Positions 8,458 through 17,522 of a stretch of DNA of 44,059 nt are shown here, one piece after another. A model generated the notes under the pieces. That model was given only the letters and a program-made list of their open reading frames with translations, was not told the origin of the DNA and did not search any database. Position 1 is the stretch's first letter. Every line of letters begins with the position of its first letter. A program made the position numbers and the translations under genes. The DNA is from Alphaproteobacteria bacterium (lineage in GTDB: Bacteria > Pseudomonadota > Alphaproteobacteria > SHVR01), in NCBI GenBank assembly GCA_009694185.1, contig SHVR01000018.1, positions 1-44,059 on the forward strand, written 5' to 3'.

Positions 8458-9452
8458 TCAGGCGCCCTTGGCCGACTTGTCGCGCAGCATGACGATGCTG
8501 ACCCGGCGGTTGCGCGGCGACAGCGGGTCGTCGGGCACCAGATGTTCGGTGTCGGCCTTGCCACTGACCCGGGTGATGCGCTCGGCCGGAACGCCGAGCT
8601 CGAGGAGGACGCGCCTGGTGCTATTGGCGCGGTCGCTCGAGAGCTCCCAATTGCCGTAGCCACCCGGTTGGCGTAGGGCCTGGCGTCGGTATGTCCGGTC
8701 ACCGCGAGCCGCTTCGGCACTTTATTGACCGCCTTGGCGATCACCTCGAACAGCTTGCGGGCTTGCGGCAGCATCTGGCTGCCGCCGTGCTCGAACATGG
8801 CCAGCTTGTCCTGGTCGACGATCTGGATGCGCAAACCTTCGTCGGTCTGGTCGATCACCACGCTCTCGGCCAGGCGCTGGAGGTCGGTGGTTTCCTGGAT
8901 CGCTTGGCGAAGCGCCTCGGCGGTCTCGGCGAACTGACGCTGTTCGCGTTCGCCCTCGGCAATCTCGGTCAGGCGCTGTTGTTCCTGCTTGCCGTCGGCC
9001 TGGCGCTTGGCATTGGCGCGGGCGACTTTCGATTCCTTGCTGTCAGGTTCGGGTTCGGCCTCGCTCGGACCACGCTGGCGGCTCTGATTTTCCTCGTCGG
9101 CTTCCGTTTCATCGTCCGGGCTGTCGACGACCGGCGGCGGTATCGCCATCATAATGCCGGGTGGCCCGCCGGTGGAGCGCATCTGGCCCTCGGGCGCCAT
9201 GACCATGCCACCCAGCAGGCCGCCGGAGCCACTCTTGCTGGCGGCGACGCTCGCCGGCGCGAAATAATCGGCGATGCCGAGCTTCTGTTCCTCGGTGGTC
9301 ACATTGAGCAGCCACAGCAACAAGAAGAACGCCATCATCGCGGTCACGAAGTCGGCGTAGGCCACCTTCCAGGCGCCGCCATGGTGCCTGCCATGTCCGC
9401 CGTTCTTGATCTTCTTGATGATCGGGGCGAGATCGTTTTTGCCGTCCGCCAT
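8458..9452 (-). pseudogene. motB: motB, flagellar motor stator protein, frameshifted
   Basis: The N-terminal part is a clear MotB: a basic N-terminus, a single membrane helix WKVAYADFVTAMMAFFLLLWLLN with the proton-carrying Asp34, a long charged linker, and the start of the OmpA-like peptidoglycan-binding domain (LAVTGHTDARPYAN). Just after YAN, near 8660-8668, one base is missing in a GGGTGG-like run. Reading in the next frame restores GYGNWELSSDRAN, then RVSGKADTEHLVPDDPLSPRNRR and a stop at 8458-8460. Without correction the frame continues to 8445 with an unrelated serine/arginine-rich tail. The gene is intact otherwise and follows motA by 25 bp. It is either a true knock-out of the stator anchor or a sequencing error. 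Confidence 0.88.
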
Positions 9453-9477
9453 GGCTCAGCCGTCCCCCGGCGCCCGC

Positions 9478-10353
9478 TCAGCCGAAGGCTTCGGGCGGCA
9501 GCGCCGCCAGCGCTTCATCGAGCTTGAAGAAGCTCGGCTGCACCGTGCTCGGCACGTTGCCGCGGGCGATTTCCACCACGATCTGGGGCGCGTTGCCGTG
9601 CAAGTAGGCAACCAGCGAGGCGCGGATGATCAGGTAGAATTGATGGTCTTCCTCGATGACCTGCTTCATGCGATTGGCGAAGGGACCGACCATGCCATAG
9701 GCGAGGAACACGCCAAGGAAGGTTCCGGTGAGCGCGCCGCCGATCATCTTGCCGAGGATTTCCGGGGGCTCGATAATCGCCGACATGGTCTTGATGGTGC
9801 CAAGCACCGCCGCGACGATGCCGAGGGCCGGCATGCCGTCGGCGAGCGTTTGCAGGGCGCCCGTCGTCTGCATCGCTTCGTGGTGATGCTTCTCCATTTG
9901 CTTTTCCATGGCATCCTCGACCTGGTGCGGATCGTCGAGGTTCATGGTCATCATGCGCAGCGTGTCGCAAATGAAGTCGATGGCGAAATGGTCTTTCAGA
10001 ATCTTCGGGTAGCGTTGGAAGATGTTGCTCTCGGCCGGCTTTTCGGCATGCGCCTCGATGGCCATGATGCCTTTCTGCTTGAGTGTGCGCGAGAGGGCGA
10101 ACAGCAGGCAGAGCAGGTCCGTATAGTCGGCCGCTTTCCATTTCGGCCCGCCCAGCACCTTGCCAAAGTCGCCGAGGGTGCGCTTGACGATGTCCATGCT
10201 GTTGGCGATCAGCAAGGCGCCAATGCCCGATCCACCGATCATGATCATCTCGAAGGGAAGCGCCTTCAGAATGATGGTCATCTTGCCGCCGGCCAGCAGG
10301 TAGCCGCCGAAGATGGCGCCGAATACGACGGCGAGACCGATCATCGCTAACAT
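9478..10353 (-). CDS. motA: Flagellar motor stator protein MotA
   Basis: A 291-residue proton-channel stator subunit of the inner membrane. Two N-terminal membrane segments (MIGLAVVFGAIFGGYLLAGG and MIMIGGSGIGALLIANS), a cytoplasmic domain with FALSRTLKQKGIMAIE and the charged LKDHFAIDFICDTLRMM region, then the typical GMPALGIVAAVLGTIKTM and IGGALTGTFLGVFLAYGMVGP membrane segments. It ends 25 bp before motB on the same strand, so the two form a stator operon. No other flagellar genes are in the window, so the stator operon is separate from the main flagellar cluster. It shares an 82-bp divergent promoter region with the flavin reductase gene. Confidence 0.95.
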   Translation of the reverse strand: MLAMIGLAVVFGAIFGGYLLAGGKMTIILKALPFEMIMIGGSGIGALLIANSMDIVKRTLGDFGKVLGGPKWKAADYTDLLCLLFALSRTLKQKGIMAIEAHAEKPAESNIFQRYPKILKDHFAIDFICDTLRMMTMNLDDPHQVEDAMEKQMEKHHHEAMQTTGALQTLADGMPALGIVAAVLGTIKTMSAIIEPPEILGKMIGGALTGTFLGVFLAYGMVGPFANRMKQVIEEDHQFYLIIRASLVAYLHGNAPQIVVEIARGNVPSTVQPSFFKLDEALAALPPEAFG

Positions 10354-10435
10354 GGAACGTCCCGTCTTTTTCCTTTAGGCTCCCCAATGTCGCTCGCCAA
10401 CCCTTCGATTTCGTTAAAATGTCCGGGATACCGCG

Positions 10436-10927
10436 ATGACCGTCGACACACGCGCGTTTCGTGACGCCCTGGGCTGCTTTCCAACCGGCATCGCGATCAT
10501 GACAACCGTGAACGAAGCGAACGGGCCGGTCGGCGTGACCGTCAATTCGTTCACCTCGGTCTCCTTGCGCCCACCGATGATCCTCTTCTGCCTCGACCAC
10601 GGCTCGCGGTCGCTGGTGGATTTTCGTCGCTGCCGCAACTTTGTCGTGAATTTCCTGAGTGAATCGCAGCGCGATCTTTCCAATCGCTTCGCGTCCAAGG
10701 CGGAGAAGCCATTCGAGGGGGTGGACTTCGAGCGGAGCGAGCGAGGATTGCCGCTGTTCCCCGGCAGCCTGGCCTATCTGGAATGTCGGGTCGAGGCGCT
10801 GCACCCCGGCGGCGACCACGACATCATTCTCGGCGAGGTGATCGGCTTCAAGAACCCGGGCAACGCCCGTCCGCTGCTGTTTTATCGTGGCGGCTACCGG
10901 CTGCTCGACACCGAAGCGACCGCCTGA
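10436..10927 (+). CDS. Flavin reductase-like FMN-binding protein
   Basis: A 163-residue protein of the NADH:FMN oxidoreductase family (HpaC/DIM6-NTAB type), the small reductase component that supplies reduced flavin to two-component monooxygenases. Family signs are FRDALGCFPTGIAIMTT at the N-terminus, VGVTVNSFTSVSLRPPMILFCLD for FMN phosphate binding, FVVNFLSESQRDLSNRFA, and DHDIILGEVIGF near the C-terminus. The length is normal. It is divergent from motA and convergent with the threonine dehydratase gene. No oxygenase gene is adjacent, so the partner is unknown. Confidence 0.87.
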   Translation: MTVDTRAFRDALGCFPTGIAIMTTVNEANGPVGVTVNSFTSVSLRPPMILFCLDHGSRSLVDFRRCRNFVVNFLSESQRDLSNRFASKAEKPFEGVDFERSERGLPLFPGSLAYLECRVEALHPGGDHDIILGEVIGFKNPGNARPLLFYRGGYRLLDTEATA

Positions 10928-10934
10928 CGGAATC

Positions 10935-12164
10935 TCAACCCTCGTTTTCCCGGGCGGTGCCGGCGAGGACGCGGGCCGGCGTGCCGGCGGCGGCGAGTGC
11001 CGCCATGATGGTGCGCATGTGACTCGCGTCGCGGGTCTCGATCATCAGATCCACCTCGGTCATGCGCACCGGTACGTCATGGAACCAGCGCTGGTGGATC
11101 ACCTCGACCAAATTGCCGCCAAGCTGGCCGATCCGCTGGGTAATGGCCGCCAGGCTTCCGGGCTCGTCCCGGAGTTCGACCCGGAGGCGCACCAGCCGGC
11201 CTTCGCGCACGAGTCCGCGCATCAGGATGGACGCCAGCAGCCGGGCGTCGATATTGCCGCCCGAGACGACCAACCCGACGCGCCGGCCCCGGAAACGCGG
11301 CGGGTCGGCCAGCAACGCAGCCAGGGGCGCGGCACCCGCCCCCTCGGCCATGACCTTGGTACTGTCGAGCAGCATCTGGACCGCCTGTTCGATCAGCGCC
11401 TCGTCGGCCAGCAGAATATCGTCGACCAGCGCTTCGACGATTGGGCGGGTGCGGGCGCCAGGCCGTTTCACGGCGATGCCCTCGGCTAGTGTCGGCGCAC
11501 CCTTTGGGGCGGCGAGGCCACGGATAGCATGATGCATGGACGGATATTGCGCCGCTTGCACACCGACAATCTCGATTTCGGGCTTGAGCGCCTTGGCGGC
11601 GATGGCGCAACCGGCGATCAGGCCGCCGCCGCCGATCGGTACCACCAGCATGTCGAGATCGGGCACGGCCGCCAGCATTTCCAGCGCCACGGTGCCTTGG
11701 CCGGCAATGATGCGGTCGTCGTCGTAGGGGCGGACGATGGTGAAGCCATGGCGCGCCGCGAGGTGCCCGGCATGGTCTTCGGACTCGGATAAACTATCGC
11801 CGTGGGGCACCACCGTGGCACCCAGGGCCTGGGTGCGGCGAAGCTTGACGAAGGGTGTGGCGACCGGCATCACGATGGTCGCGGGAATCCCGAGGCGGGC
11901 GGCCATGCCGGCCAGGCCCTGGGCATGATTGCCGGCCGAGGCCGCCGCGACACCGGCCCGCCTGGCATCGGCGTCGAGGGCGAGCAGCCGGTTGAGCGCG
12001 CCGCGCTCCTTGAACGAGCCGGTCTGCTGCATGTTTTCGAGCTTGAGAAACACCGTCGCGTCGAAGCGCTCGGACAAGGCGGGCGCAGCCACCGTCGGCG
12101 TCTCGATGATCGCATGCCGGATGGCGGCCGCCGCCTCGCGGATATCGGCGAGGCTGACCGTCAT
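10935..12164 (-). CDS. ilvA: Threonine ammonia-lyase with ACT domain
   Basis: A 409-residue PLP enzyme converting threonine (or serine) to 2-oxobutanoate (or pyruvate) and ammonia. The catalytic lysine is Lys52 in TGSFKERGALNRL. The glycine-rich phosphate loop is VVPIGGGGLIAGCA. SAGNHAQG is also present. A single C-terminal ACT domain (about 328-405, RLRVELRDEPGSLAAITQRIGQLGGN) is the arrangement of the shorter, catabolic-like TdcB/IlvA group found in many alphaproteobacteria. The open frame extends upstream to 12827, but that part overlaps the acylase gene out of frame. The ATG at 12164 overlaps the acylase stop as ATGA, which fixes the start and implies translational coupling. Confidence 0.9.
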   Translation of the reverse strand: MTVSLADIREAAAAIRHAIIETPTVAAPALSERFDATVFLKLENMQQTGSFKERGALNRLLALDADARRAGVAAASAGNHAQGLAGMAARLGIPATIVMPVATPFVKLRRTQALGATVVPHGDSLSESEDHAGHLAARHGFTIVRPYDDDRIIAGQGTVALEMLAAVPDLDMLVVPIGGGGLIAGCAIAAKALKPEIEIVGVQAAQYPSMHHAIRGLAAPKGAPTLAEGIAVKRPGARTRPIVEALVDDILLADEALIEQAVQMLLDSTKVMAEGAGAAPLAALLADPPRFRGRRVGLVVSGGNIDARLLASILMRGLVREGRLVRLRVELRDEPGSLAAITQRIGQLGGNLVEVIHQRWFHDVPVRMTEVDLMIETRDASHMRTIMAALAAAGTPARVLAGTARENEG

Positions 12165-14572
12165 GGGCCCCGGCCCGCACGCGACGAGGGGCCGCCCAGT
12201 GCCGGCACGAGGCGGAGTGTCGGGCCACCCTCGGGCGCCGAGACCAGCCGCAGATATTCGCCGTCGCGCCAGCCTTTGAGCAAGTCGCCATAATGCCGCG
12301 ACAGGGGATTGCCCGATTGGCCGGCCGCAATGGCGAAGCGCGACCGGTCGAGATCGCCCAAATCGTAGATCGCGCGATAGCCGGCGCCATGGACATTGGC
12401 GAATGGGTCTTTCTGGGCGGCGATCTGGGGCATGCCGCGGTTGAGGGTGTAACTGCCGCCGTCGCTTTCGATCGATAGCTCGAGAAGATTTCCGATGATG
12501 GGGACGCCGTCGAATAGGGCGTGCTTGAAGCGCGCCCGGTGGGCATCGCCCCAACGCCAGCGCGCCATGTCCGAACCATGGCGCCCAGTGAGCTGGTCGA
12601 GAGCCCGTTCGAGCGCCGCCGCCAATTTCGCCGAGCAGCCGGGACCTTCGGCCTGACACCAGGCGCCCGGGTTGGCAAGCGCGCGGATGAAGGCGAGTGG
12701 GCGCTCCGACCACCAGATGGCGAACACGGGCCCAAGCCTGGGCTCGAATACTTCCCGGATCGCTTCTCGGAGCCAGGCATAATAGATCAGCGGCTGTGGC
12801 CGCGAGCGGTCCATGCGACCGTCCCAACGACTAAGCAGCGACATCGCGCTGGCCGCCCGTTCGCTGGCGGGCGAGGCGCTGAGTAAGAGGGGCAACAGAT
12901 CGGCCACCTCGGGCGACAGGATATCGAGTTGGATGGTGGCACTTCGATCGATGTCGTGGGGGCCGGCCATGTCGATGAGTTCACGGAGCCGCTGGGCGCG
13001 GAATGGCGGTTCCCAATCCGCGCCCAGGAAATGCGGGTGGCCGGCGGGAACCGGGCGTTCATTGGCGTTGGCGATGTAGCCCGAGGATGGGTTCAGGCTG
13101 TGGGGCAGGCTGGAGAACGGCAGATAGCCGATCCACTCGAATTCGCCGGTCCAGCCCGGCAACGGCAACCGCCCGTCGCCGGCCTGGCGGATGGGCACCC
13201 GCGCCGGGGCATGGAAGCCGATATTGCCGGCCCGGTCGCCATAGAACACGTTCTGTTGCGGTGCGTGGAAGGATTGGAGCGCGGTCGCGACATCCTCCGC
13301 GTTGCTCGCCCAATTCAGCCCATGCACCGCGACGGCGGTCAGATCGCCGGGCAAGAGCGCGGTATCGGCGAGCGCGAGCACATGACCCTCGGGTGTCAGG
13401 TCGCAGACTTCACGGGCGACATCGGACACGACCGGCCCGTGATGGGTCGCGCGCACGGTATGGATCGCGTCCTTGCCCCAGCGCACGCGAATGCTCTCCT
13501 CGCGTACCGTCAATGCCCTGGGGCCCTCGGGCATCACATAGCGGCTCGGATCGCCCGGCACCAGCCGGTCGATAAAGATGTCGGAGGTGTCGCCGCCCGT
13601 CGTGGTGAATCCCCAGGCGATCCGGCCATTATGGCCGAGGATGATAAACGGCACGCCCGGATGGGTGGCGCCCGCGAGCTGCCAATCGGGCAACTCGATC
13701 CGCGCGAGATACCAGACATTGGGCACGCCGAGCGCCAGATGCGGGTCGTTGGCGAGCAGCGGCTTGCCGCTCCGGGTGCGTTCGCCCGCGATCACCCAGG
13801 CGTTGGAGGCCCCTTGGCCGACAATGTCATCGGGTAGGCTCGCCAGCAGGCGGTCGATCGCGCCCGCCATCTCAAGGCCCGCCATCTCAAGGAGCGCGCC
13901 CTGGGCCGTCACGGTGCTGGGGGCGCCCGGTGGATAAGGCGGCCAGAGTGTATCGAGGGCGCTGTGCCCGAGACGCGCCGCCACTCTGCCGCGCAGCAGG
14001 TCGCCCCGCCAGCCGGCGCCAAGGCGAAGCGCCATGAGCCGTCCCCACACCAGGGAGTCGGCCGTCCGCCATGGCTCCGGGCGATGCAGGAGCGCCGCGA
14101 ATTCGATCGGCAACGCCCGCGGATGATGAGCGAGGAAGGCGTTCACGCCCGCGGCATAGGCTTCGAGCGCCCCGCGCACGCTCGCCGGCATCTGTTCGGC
14201 GTCGTCTTCGGCGAGGCGATAGAGCCCGAGCGTGCGCATGAAGCGGTCGAGGGGAAGGGCCTTGGCACCCACCAGTTCCGCCATGCGGCCGGCCGCGACC
14301 CGCCGCATCGCTTCCATTTGCCAAAGGCGATCCTGGGCATGGACGAAACCGAGGCCGAAATAGGCGTCTTGCTCGCTTTCGGCCCTAATCGTCGGCACGC
14401 CTTCCGGGCTACGCGAAATGGCAACCGTCGATCCGATCCCCGCGACGGCGATTTCACCCTCGATTTGCGGCAGCGATGTCAGCAGCCATAAATAGCCGCC
14501 GGCGCCGCCCACTGCCAACAGCGCCGCCAGGAAGATGAGACTGCGAAAGAGTCGGGCTTTAAGGCGGCGCAT
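12161..14572 (-). CDS. Penicillin acylase-family Ntn hydrolase
   Basis: An 803-residue precursor of the penicillin amidase/acyl-homoserine-lactone acylase family. An N-terminal hydrophobic segment (about 11-31) sends it to the periplasm or anchors it. The alpha region has VPTIRAESEQDAYFGLGFVHAQDRLWQME. Autoproteolysis should expose Ser256 in GQGASNAWVIAGERT as the nucleophile. The beta chain has ANDPHLALGVPNVWY, FIILGHNGRIAWGFTTTGGDTSD and the family C-terminal GGSYTLNRG segment. The substrate (beta-lactam, acyl-homoserine lactone or another amide) is not readable from sequence. A 15-bp duplication before the spacer gives LEMAGLEMAG at 228-237. The threonine dehydratase start overlaps its stop by 4 bp. 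Confidence 0.9.
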   Translation of the reverse strand: MRRLKARLFRSLIFLAALLAVGGAGGYLWLLTSLPQIEGEIAVAGIGSTVAISRSPEGVPTIRAESEQDAYFGLGFVHAQDRLWQMEAMRRVAAGRMAELVGAKALPLDRFMRTLGLYRLAEDDAEQMPASVRGALEAYAAGVNAFLAHHPRALPIEFAALLHRPEPWRTADSLVWGRLMALRLGAGWRGDLLRGRVAARLGHSALDTLWPPYPPGAPSTVTAQGALLEMAGLEMAGAIDRLLASLPDDIVGQGASNAWVIAGERTRSGKPLLANDPHLALGVPNVWYLARIELPDWQLAGATHPGVPFIILGHNGRIAWGFTTTGGDTSDIFIDRLVPGDPSRYVMPEGPRALTVREESIRVRWGKDAIHTVRATHHGPVVSDVAREVCDLTPEGHVLALADTALLPGDLTAVAVHGLNWASNAEDVATALQSFHAPQQNVFYGDRAGNIGFHAPARVPIRQAGDGRLPLPGWTGEFEWIGYLPFSSLPHSLNPSSGYIANANERPVPAGHPHFLGADWEPPFRAQRLRELIDMAGPHDIDRSATIQLDILSPEVADLLPLLLSASPASERAASAMSLLSRWDGRMDRSRPQPLIYYAWLREAIREVFEPRLGPVFAIWWSERPLAFIRALANPGAWCQAEGPGCSAKLAAALERALDQLTGRHGSDMARWRWGDAHRARFKHALFDGVPIIGNLLELSIESDGGSYTLNRGMPQIAAQKDPFANVHGAGYRAIYDLGDLDRSRFAIAAGQSGNPLSRHYGDLLKGWRDGEYLRLVSAPEGGPTLRLVPALGGPSSRAGRGP
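13863..13892. repeat. 15-bp direct tandem repeat inside the acylase gene
   Basis: The unit CCCGCCATCTCAAGG occurs twice without gap. It is in frame (five codons) and doubles the peptide LEMAG in the region just before the autoproteolysis site. Confidence 0.9.
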
Positions 14573-14617
14573 GGCGGGCGGAGTTTACGTGGCGGGTTGG
14601 CTTGGGCGTTCAACCCG

Positions 14618-14656
14618 TCTTCATCATGCCATCTTCATCATGCCATCTTCATCATG
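14618..14656. repeat. 14-bp tandem repeat across the ALDH stop codon
   Basis: The unit TCTTCATCATGCCA is present twice, followed by an 11-bp third partial copy. The repeat straddles the stop codon (14638-14640) of the aldehyde dehydrogenase gene on the minus strand. Because 14 is not a multiple of three, the extra copies lie beyond the stop and do not lengthen the protein. Confidence 0.92.
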
Positions 14657-16137
14657 ATGGTCTTCTTGTGGGTGAAATGTTCGAGCATGGACTCGAGCGA
14701 GGCTTCCTTGCCAAGCCCCGACTGCTTGACACCGCCATAGGAGATGTTGGGCTGGACCACTAGGTTCTGATTGACCTGGACGAGGCCCGCTTCCAACCGC
14801 TTGGTCGCATCGAGTGCGACTTGCAGATTGCGGGTCCAGATCGACGCGGCCAAGCCGAAATCGCTGTCGTTGGCCTGCTCGATGACCCGGTCATAGTCCC
14901 GCCATTTGATGATGCAGGTGACGGGGCCGAAAATTTCTTCCTGGCAGAGCTTGGCGTCGTTCTCGAGCCCGGTGAAAATCACCGGTTGCACGAAGAGGCC
15001 ATCCTTGAGCGCGGGGTCGCTCGGCATGACACAGCAGGTAAGGGCCGTGGCACCCGCCGTCGCCTTGCCGATGGCGATATAGGATTGCACCTTGTCCATC
15101 TGCTGGCGCGAGATGATGGCGCCGATGTCGGTCGCCTCGTCCATCGGGTCGCCGATTTTCATGGCCGTGACCTTCGCCCCGAGCTTGGCGACGAAGCTGT
15201 CGTGAATTTTCTCATGCACGAAGATGCGGCTCGCCGCGGTGCAGCTCTGCCCTTGGCGGGTGAAGCGCATGCCGATGATGGCGCCATCGACCGCGCGGTC
15301 CACATCGGCGTCGTCCATGACGATCATCGGGCTCTTGCCGCCGAGTTCGAGGGTCGCGGGGATGAGCTTCTCCGCCGCCATCCGGGCGATGATCTTGCCG
15401 GTCTCGACCGAGCCCGTGAACGTGACCTTGCCGACATGTTTGTGGGCCACCAGCGGCGCGCCGCAGTCGGGGCCGTAGCCCGAGAGGATGTTCATGATGC
15501 CGGGCGGCAGGGCCTGGTTCATGATCTGGGTAACGCGCAGCACGGTCAGCGGCGCTTCCTCGGCCGACTTCACCACCACGGCGTTGCCGGCGACGATGGC
15601 GGGCGCCACCTTGAGAGCCATCAGGAGCAGCGGCACGTTCCACGGAATGATGGCGCCGACGACGCCGATCGGCTGGCGCACCGTCACCGACAGCACATCA
15701 TTGGCGAAGGGCACGCTCTCGCCCTTCAGCTCGGAGCCGAGGCCGCCGAAGAAGGTGAACACGTCGGCGAGCACACCCGCCTCGATGCGGCTCTCGGTGC
15801 GGATGGCCTTGCCGGTTTCGAGGGTAATGAGGCGAGCCAGCTCCTCGACATGGTCCATCAGCAGGCGGCCACACTCGGCGACGGCCTTGCCGCGATCGCG
15901 CGCGTTCTTGTCGGCCCAGACCTTTTGGGCAAGCTTGGCGGCGGCGACCGCGGCGTCGACGTCGGCCGCGGCACCCAGTGCCGCCGCGCCGATCGTGCGG
16001 CCATTGGCCGGATTGACCACGGGGAACGTCCGGCCCGAGACGGCGGCGCAGAACTCGCCGGCGATGAAATGCTTGCCCGATAACTCCTTGGCGAGGGCTT
16101 GGGGGTCGAGATTGGGTGTCAGGCGATTGAGGCTCAT
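14638..16137 (-). CDS. NAD(P)-dependent aldehyde dehydrogenase
   Basis: A 499-residue member of the aldehyde dehydrogenase superfamily, oxidising an aldehyde to the acid. Catalytic residues are visible: Asn167 in IPWNVPLLL, Lys190 in VVVKSAEEAP, Glu264 in LELGGKSP and nucleophile Cys299 in RQGQSCTAAS. The C-terminal signature EEIFGPVTCIIKW is present. The gene follows the CoA transferase gene by 17 bp on the same strand, so both are probably one transcript, divergent from a TctCBA-type carboxylate transporter. This context suggests catabolism of an imported organic acid, but the substrate is unknown. The last codons lie in a 14-bp tandem repeat. Confidence 0.93.
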   Translation of the reverse strand: MSLNRLTPNLDPQALAKELSGKHFIAGEFCAAVSGRTFPVVNPANGRTIGAAALGAAADVDAAVAAAKLAQKVWADKNARDRGKAVAECGRLLMDHVEELARLITLETGKAIRTESRIEAGVLADVFTFFGGLGSELKGESVPFANDVLSVTVRQPIGVVGAIIPWNVPLLLMALKVAPAIVAGNAVVVKSAEEAPLTVLRVTQIMNQALPPGIMNILSGYGPDCGAPLVAHKHVGKVTFTGSVETGKIIARMAAEKLIPATLELGGKSPMIVMDDADVDRAVDGAIIGMRFTRQGQSCTAASRIFVHEKIHDSFVAKLGAKVTAMKIGDPMDEATDIGAIISRQQMDKVQSYIAIGKATAGATALTCCVMPSDPALKDGLFVQPVIFTGLENDAKLCQEEIFGPVTCIIKWRDYDRVIEQANDSDFGLAASIWTRNLQVALDATKRLEAGLVQVNQNLVVQPNISYGGVKQSGLGKEASLESMLEHFTHKKTIMMKMA

Positions 16138-16154
16138 GGTTTCGTTCCCTACAA

Positions 16155-17324
16155 TCAGTCGGCCGCTTCGGGCCGCAAGTTCAGTTCACGCAGGATTTTC
16201 TCGCGGTCCTGGTCGACGTCGGGCGCCGTGGCCCGGGTCGTCGGATCGGCGAAGCCCGAGATCTTAACCGGGTTGCCGGCCACCTTGAGCGCGCCGGCCT
16301 TCGGGTCGTCGATGCCCACCAGCATGTTGCGCGGCCCGATCTGGGGGTGTTTGACGACATCGGCCACATTATTGACGCCGCTCGCCGGCACGCCGGCCGC
16401 GTCGAGCTCGGCCAGCCATTCGCCGGTCGTGCGCCGGGCGAGCGCCGCCTCATATTCCCTCTCGACCTCGGGCTGGTGTCGGTTGCGGAGCGCGTTGGTC
16501 TTGAAGCGCGGATCGTCGATCATGTGGGCGACACCCAGGACCTCCGAGGCGCGCTTGAACATGGCGTCGTTGCCGCCCGCCACGATGATGTGGCCGTCCT
16601 TGGTCTTGAACACCTGGAAGGGCGTGATCGAGGGATGCCGGCCGCCGAGCGGCCCCGGGATCTCGCCGGTCGCGGAATAGCGGACGATGGCGTTTTCCAT
16701 CAAGCTCACCTGGCAGTCGAGCATGCCGATGTCGACCTTGCGCGCCTCGCCGGTCAAGGCGCGATGAAAGAGGGCGGCGTTGACGCCGATGGTCGTAAAT
16801 AGGCCGGCCGCCACGTCGCCGATCGACATGCCGACTCGCGTCGGCGGCGCCCCCGGCTGGCCGGTGATGCTCATGATGCCGCCCATGGCCTGGACCACCA
16901 TGTCGTAGGCGGGGCGCTCGGAATGGGGGCCGGTGTGACCGAATCCCGAGACGGCGGTGTAGATCAGGCGCGGATAGCGGGCGTGCAAACCGTCCCAGCC
17001 ATAGCCGAGCTTCTCCATAGTGCCGGGGCGGAAATTCTCGATCACCAGGTCGGCGCGCTCCAAGAGCGCCTCGAAAATGGCGCGATCGCCGGGCTGCTTG
17101 AGGTCGAGGGCGATGCTTTCCTTGCCGCGATTGATGGAGATGAAATAGGCCGACTTGCCATTGACGAACGGGCCGTATTCGCGCGCGTCGTCGCCGCTGC
17201 CGGGGGTTTCCACCTTGATGACCCGGGCGCCGAGTTCGGCCAGCATCATGGTGCAGAACGGTCCGGCGAGGACGCGGGTCAGGTCGACGACGGTCACGCC
17301 GTGCAAGGGTCCGTCAACGGGCAT
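16155..17324 (-). CDS. CaiB/BaiF-family (type III) CoA transferase
   Basis: A 389-residue class III CoA transferase (formyl-CoA transferase/CaiB family), moving CoA between carboxylic acids. Visible are the N-terminal LHGVTVVDLTRVLAGPFCTMMLAELGARVIKVE, the DLVIENFRPGTMEKLG segment and the catalytic Asp170 in VGMSIGDVAAGLF. The open frame runs upstream to 18368, but that part is antisense to the transporter genes. ATG 17324 matches the family N-terminus. It is co-directional with and 17 bp upstream of the aldehyde dehydrogenase gene, and divergent from the tricarboxylate-type transporter, which together suggests CoA activation of the imported acid. Confidence 0.93.
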   Translation of the reverse strand: MPVDGPLHGVTVVDLTRVLAGPFCTMMLAELGARVIKVETPGSGDDAREYGPFVNGKSAYFISINRGKESIALDLKQPGDRAIFEALLERADLVIENFRPGTMEKLGYGWDGLHARYPRLIYTAVSGFGHTGPHSERPAYDMVVQAMGGIMSITGQPGAPPTRVGMSIGDVAAGLFTTIGVNAALFHRALTGEARKVDIGMLDCQVSLMENAIVRYSATGEIPGPLGGRHPSITPFQVFKTKDGHIIVAGGNDAMFKRASEVLGVAHMIDDPRFKTNALRNRHQPEVEREYEAALARRTTGEWLAELDAAGVPASGVNNVADVVKHPQIGPRNMLVGIDDPKAGALKVAGNPVKISGFADPTTRATAPDVDQDREKILRELNLRPEAAD

Positions 17325-17522
17325 GCTTACCTCTGGCTCCGGTTGCTTCGGGTTGGGAAATCGAGATCGGCAAAGGTAGAGCATGATCCCGGCGAAATGA
17401 AGCGCCTGGATCGGGCCGGTCACGGCCCGTTTTGCCACTTTCGGCCGCCATGGCCCCATGCTATCGGTTTCACGATGGCGCGATATGGCGATAAAAGGCA
17501 ACAAAGGGGAGGCACGAATACC

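Noticed and set aside
12165-12827. N-terminal extension of the threonine dehydratase frame
   Set aside because: It overlaps the acylase coding end out of frame and shows no domain. The ATGA overlap at 12161-12164 gives the true start.
14618-14656. Short repeats as a CRISPR-like array
   Set aside because: The units are contiguous, only 14 bp long and without spacers, so they are a simple tandem duplication. No cas genes are present anywhere in the window.
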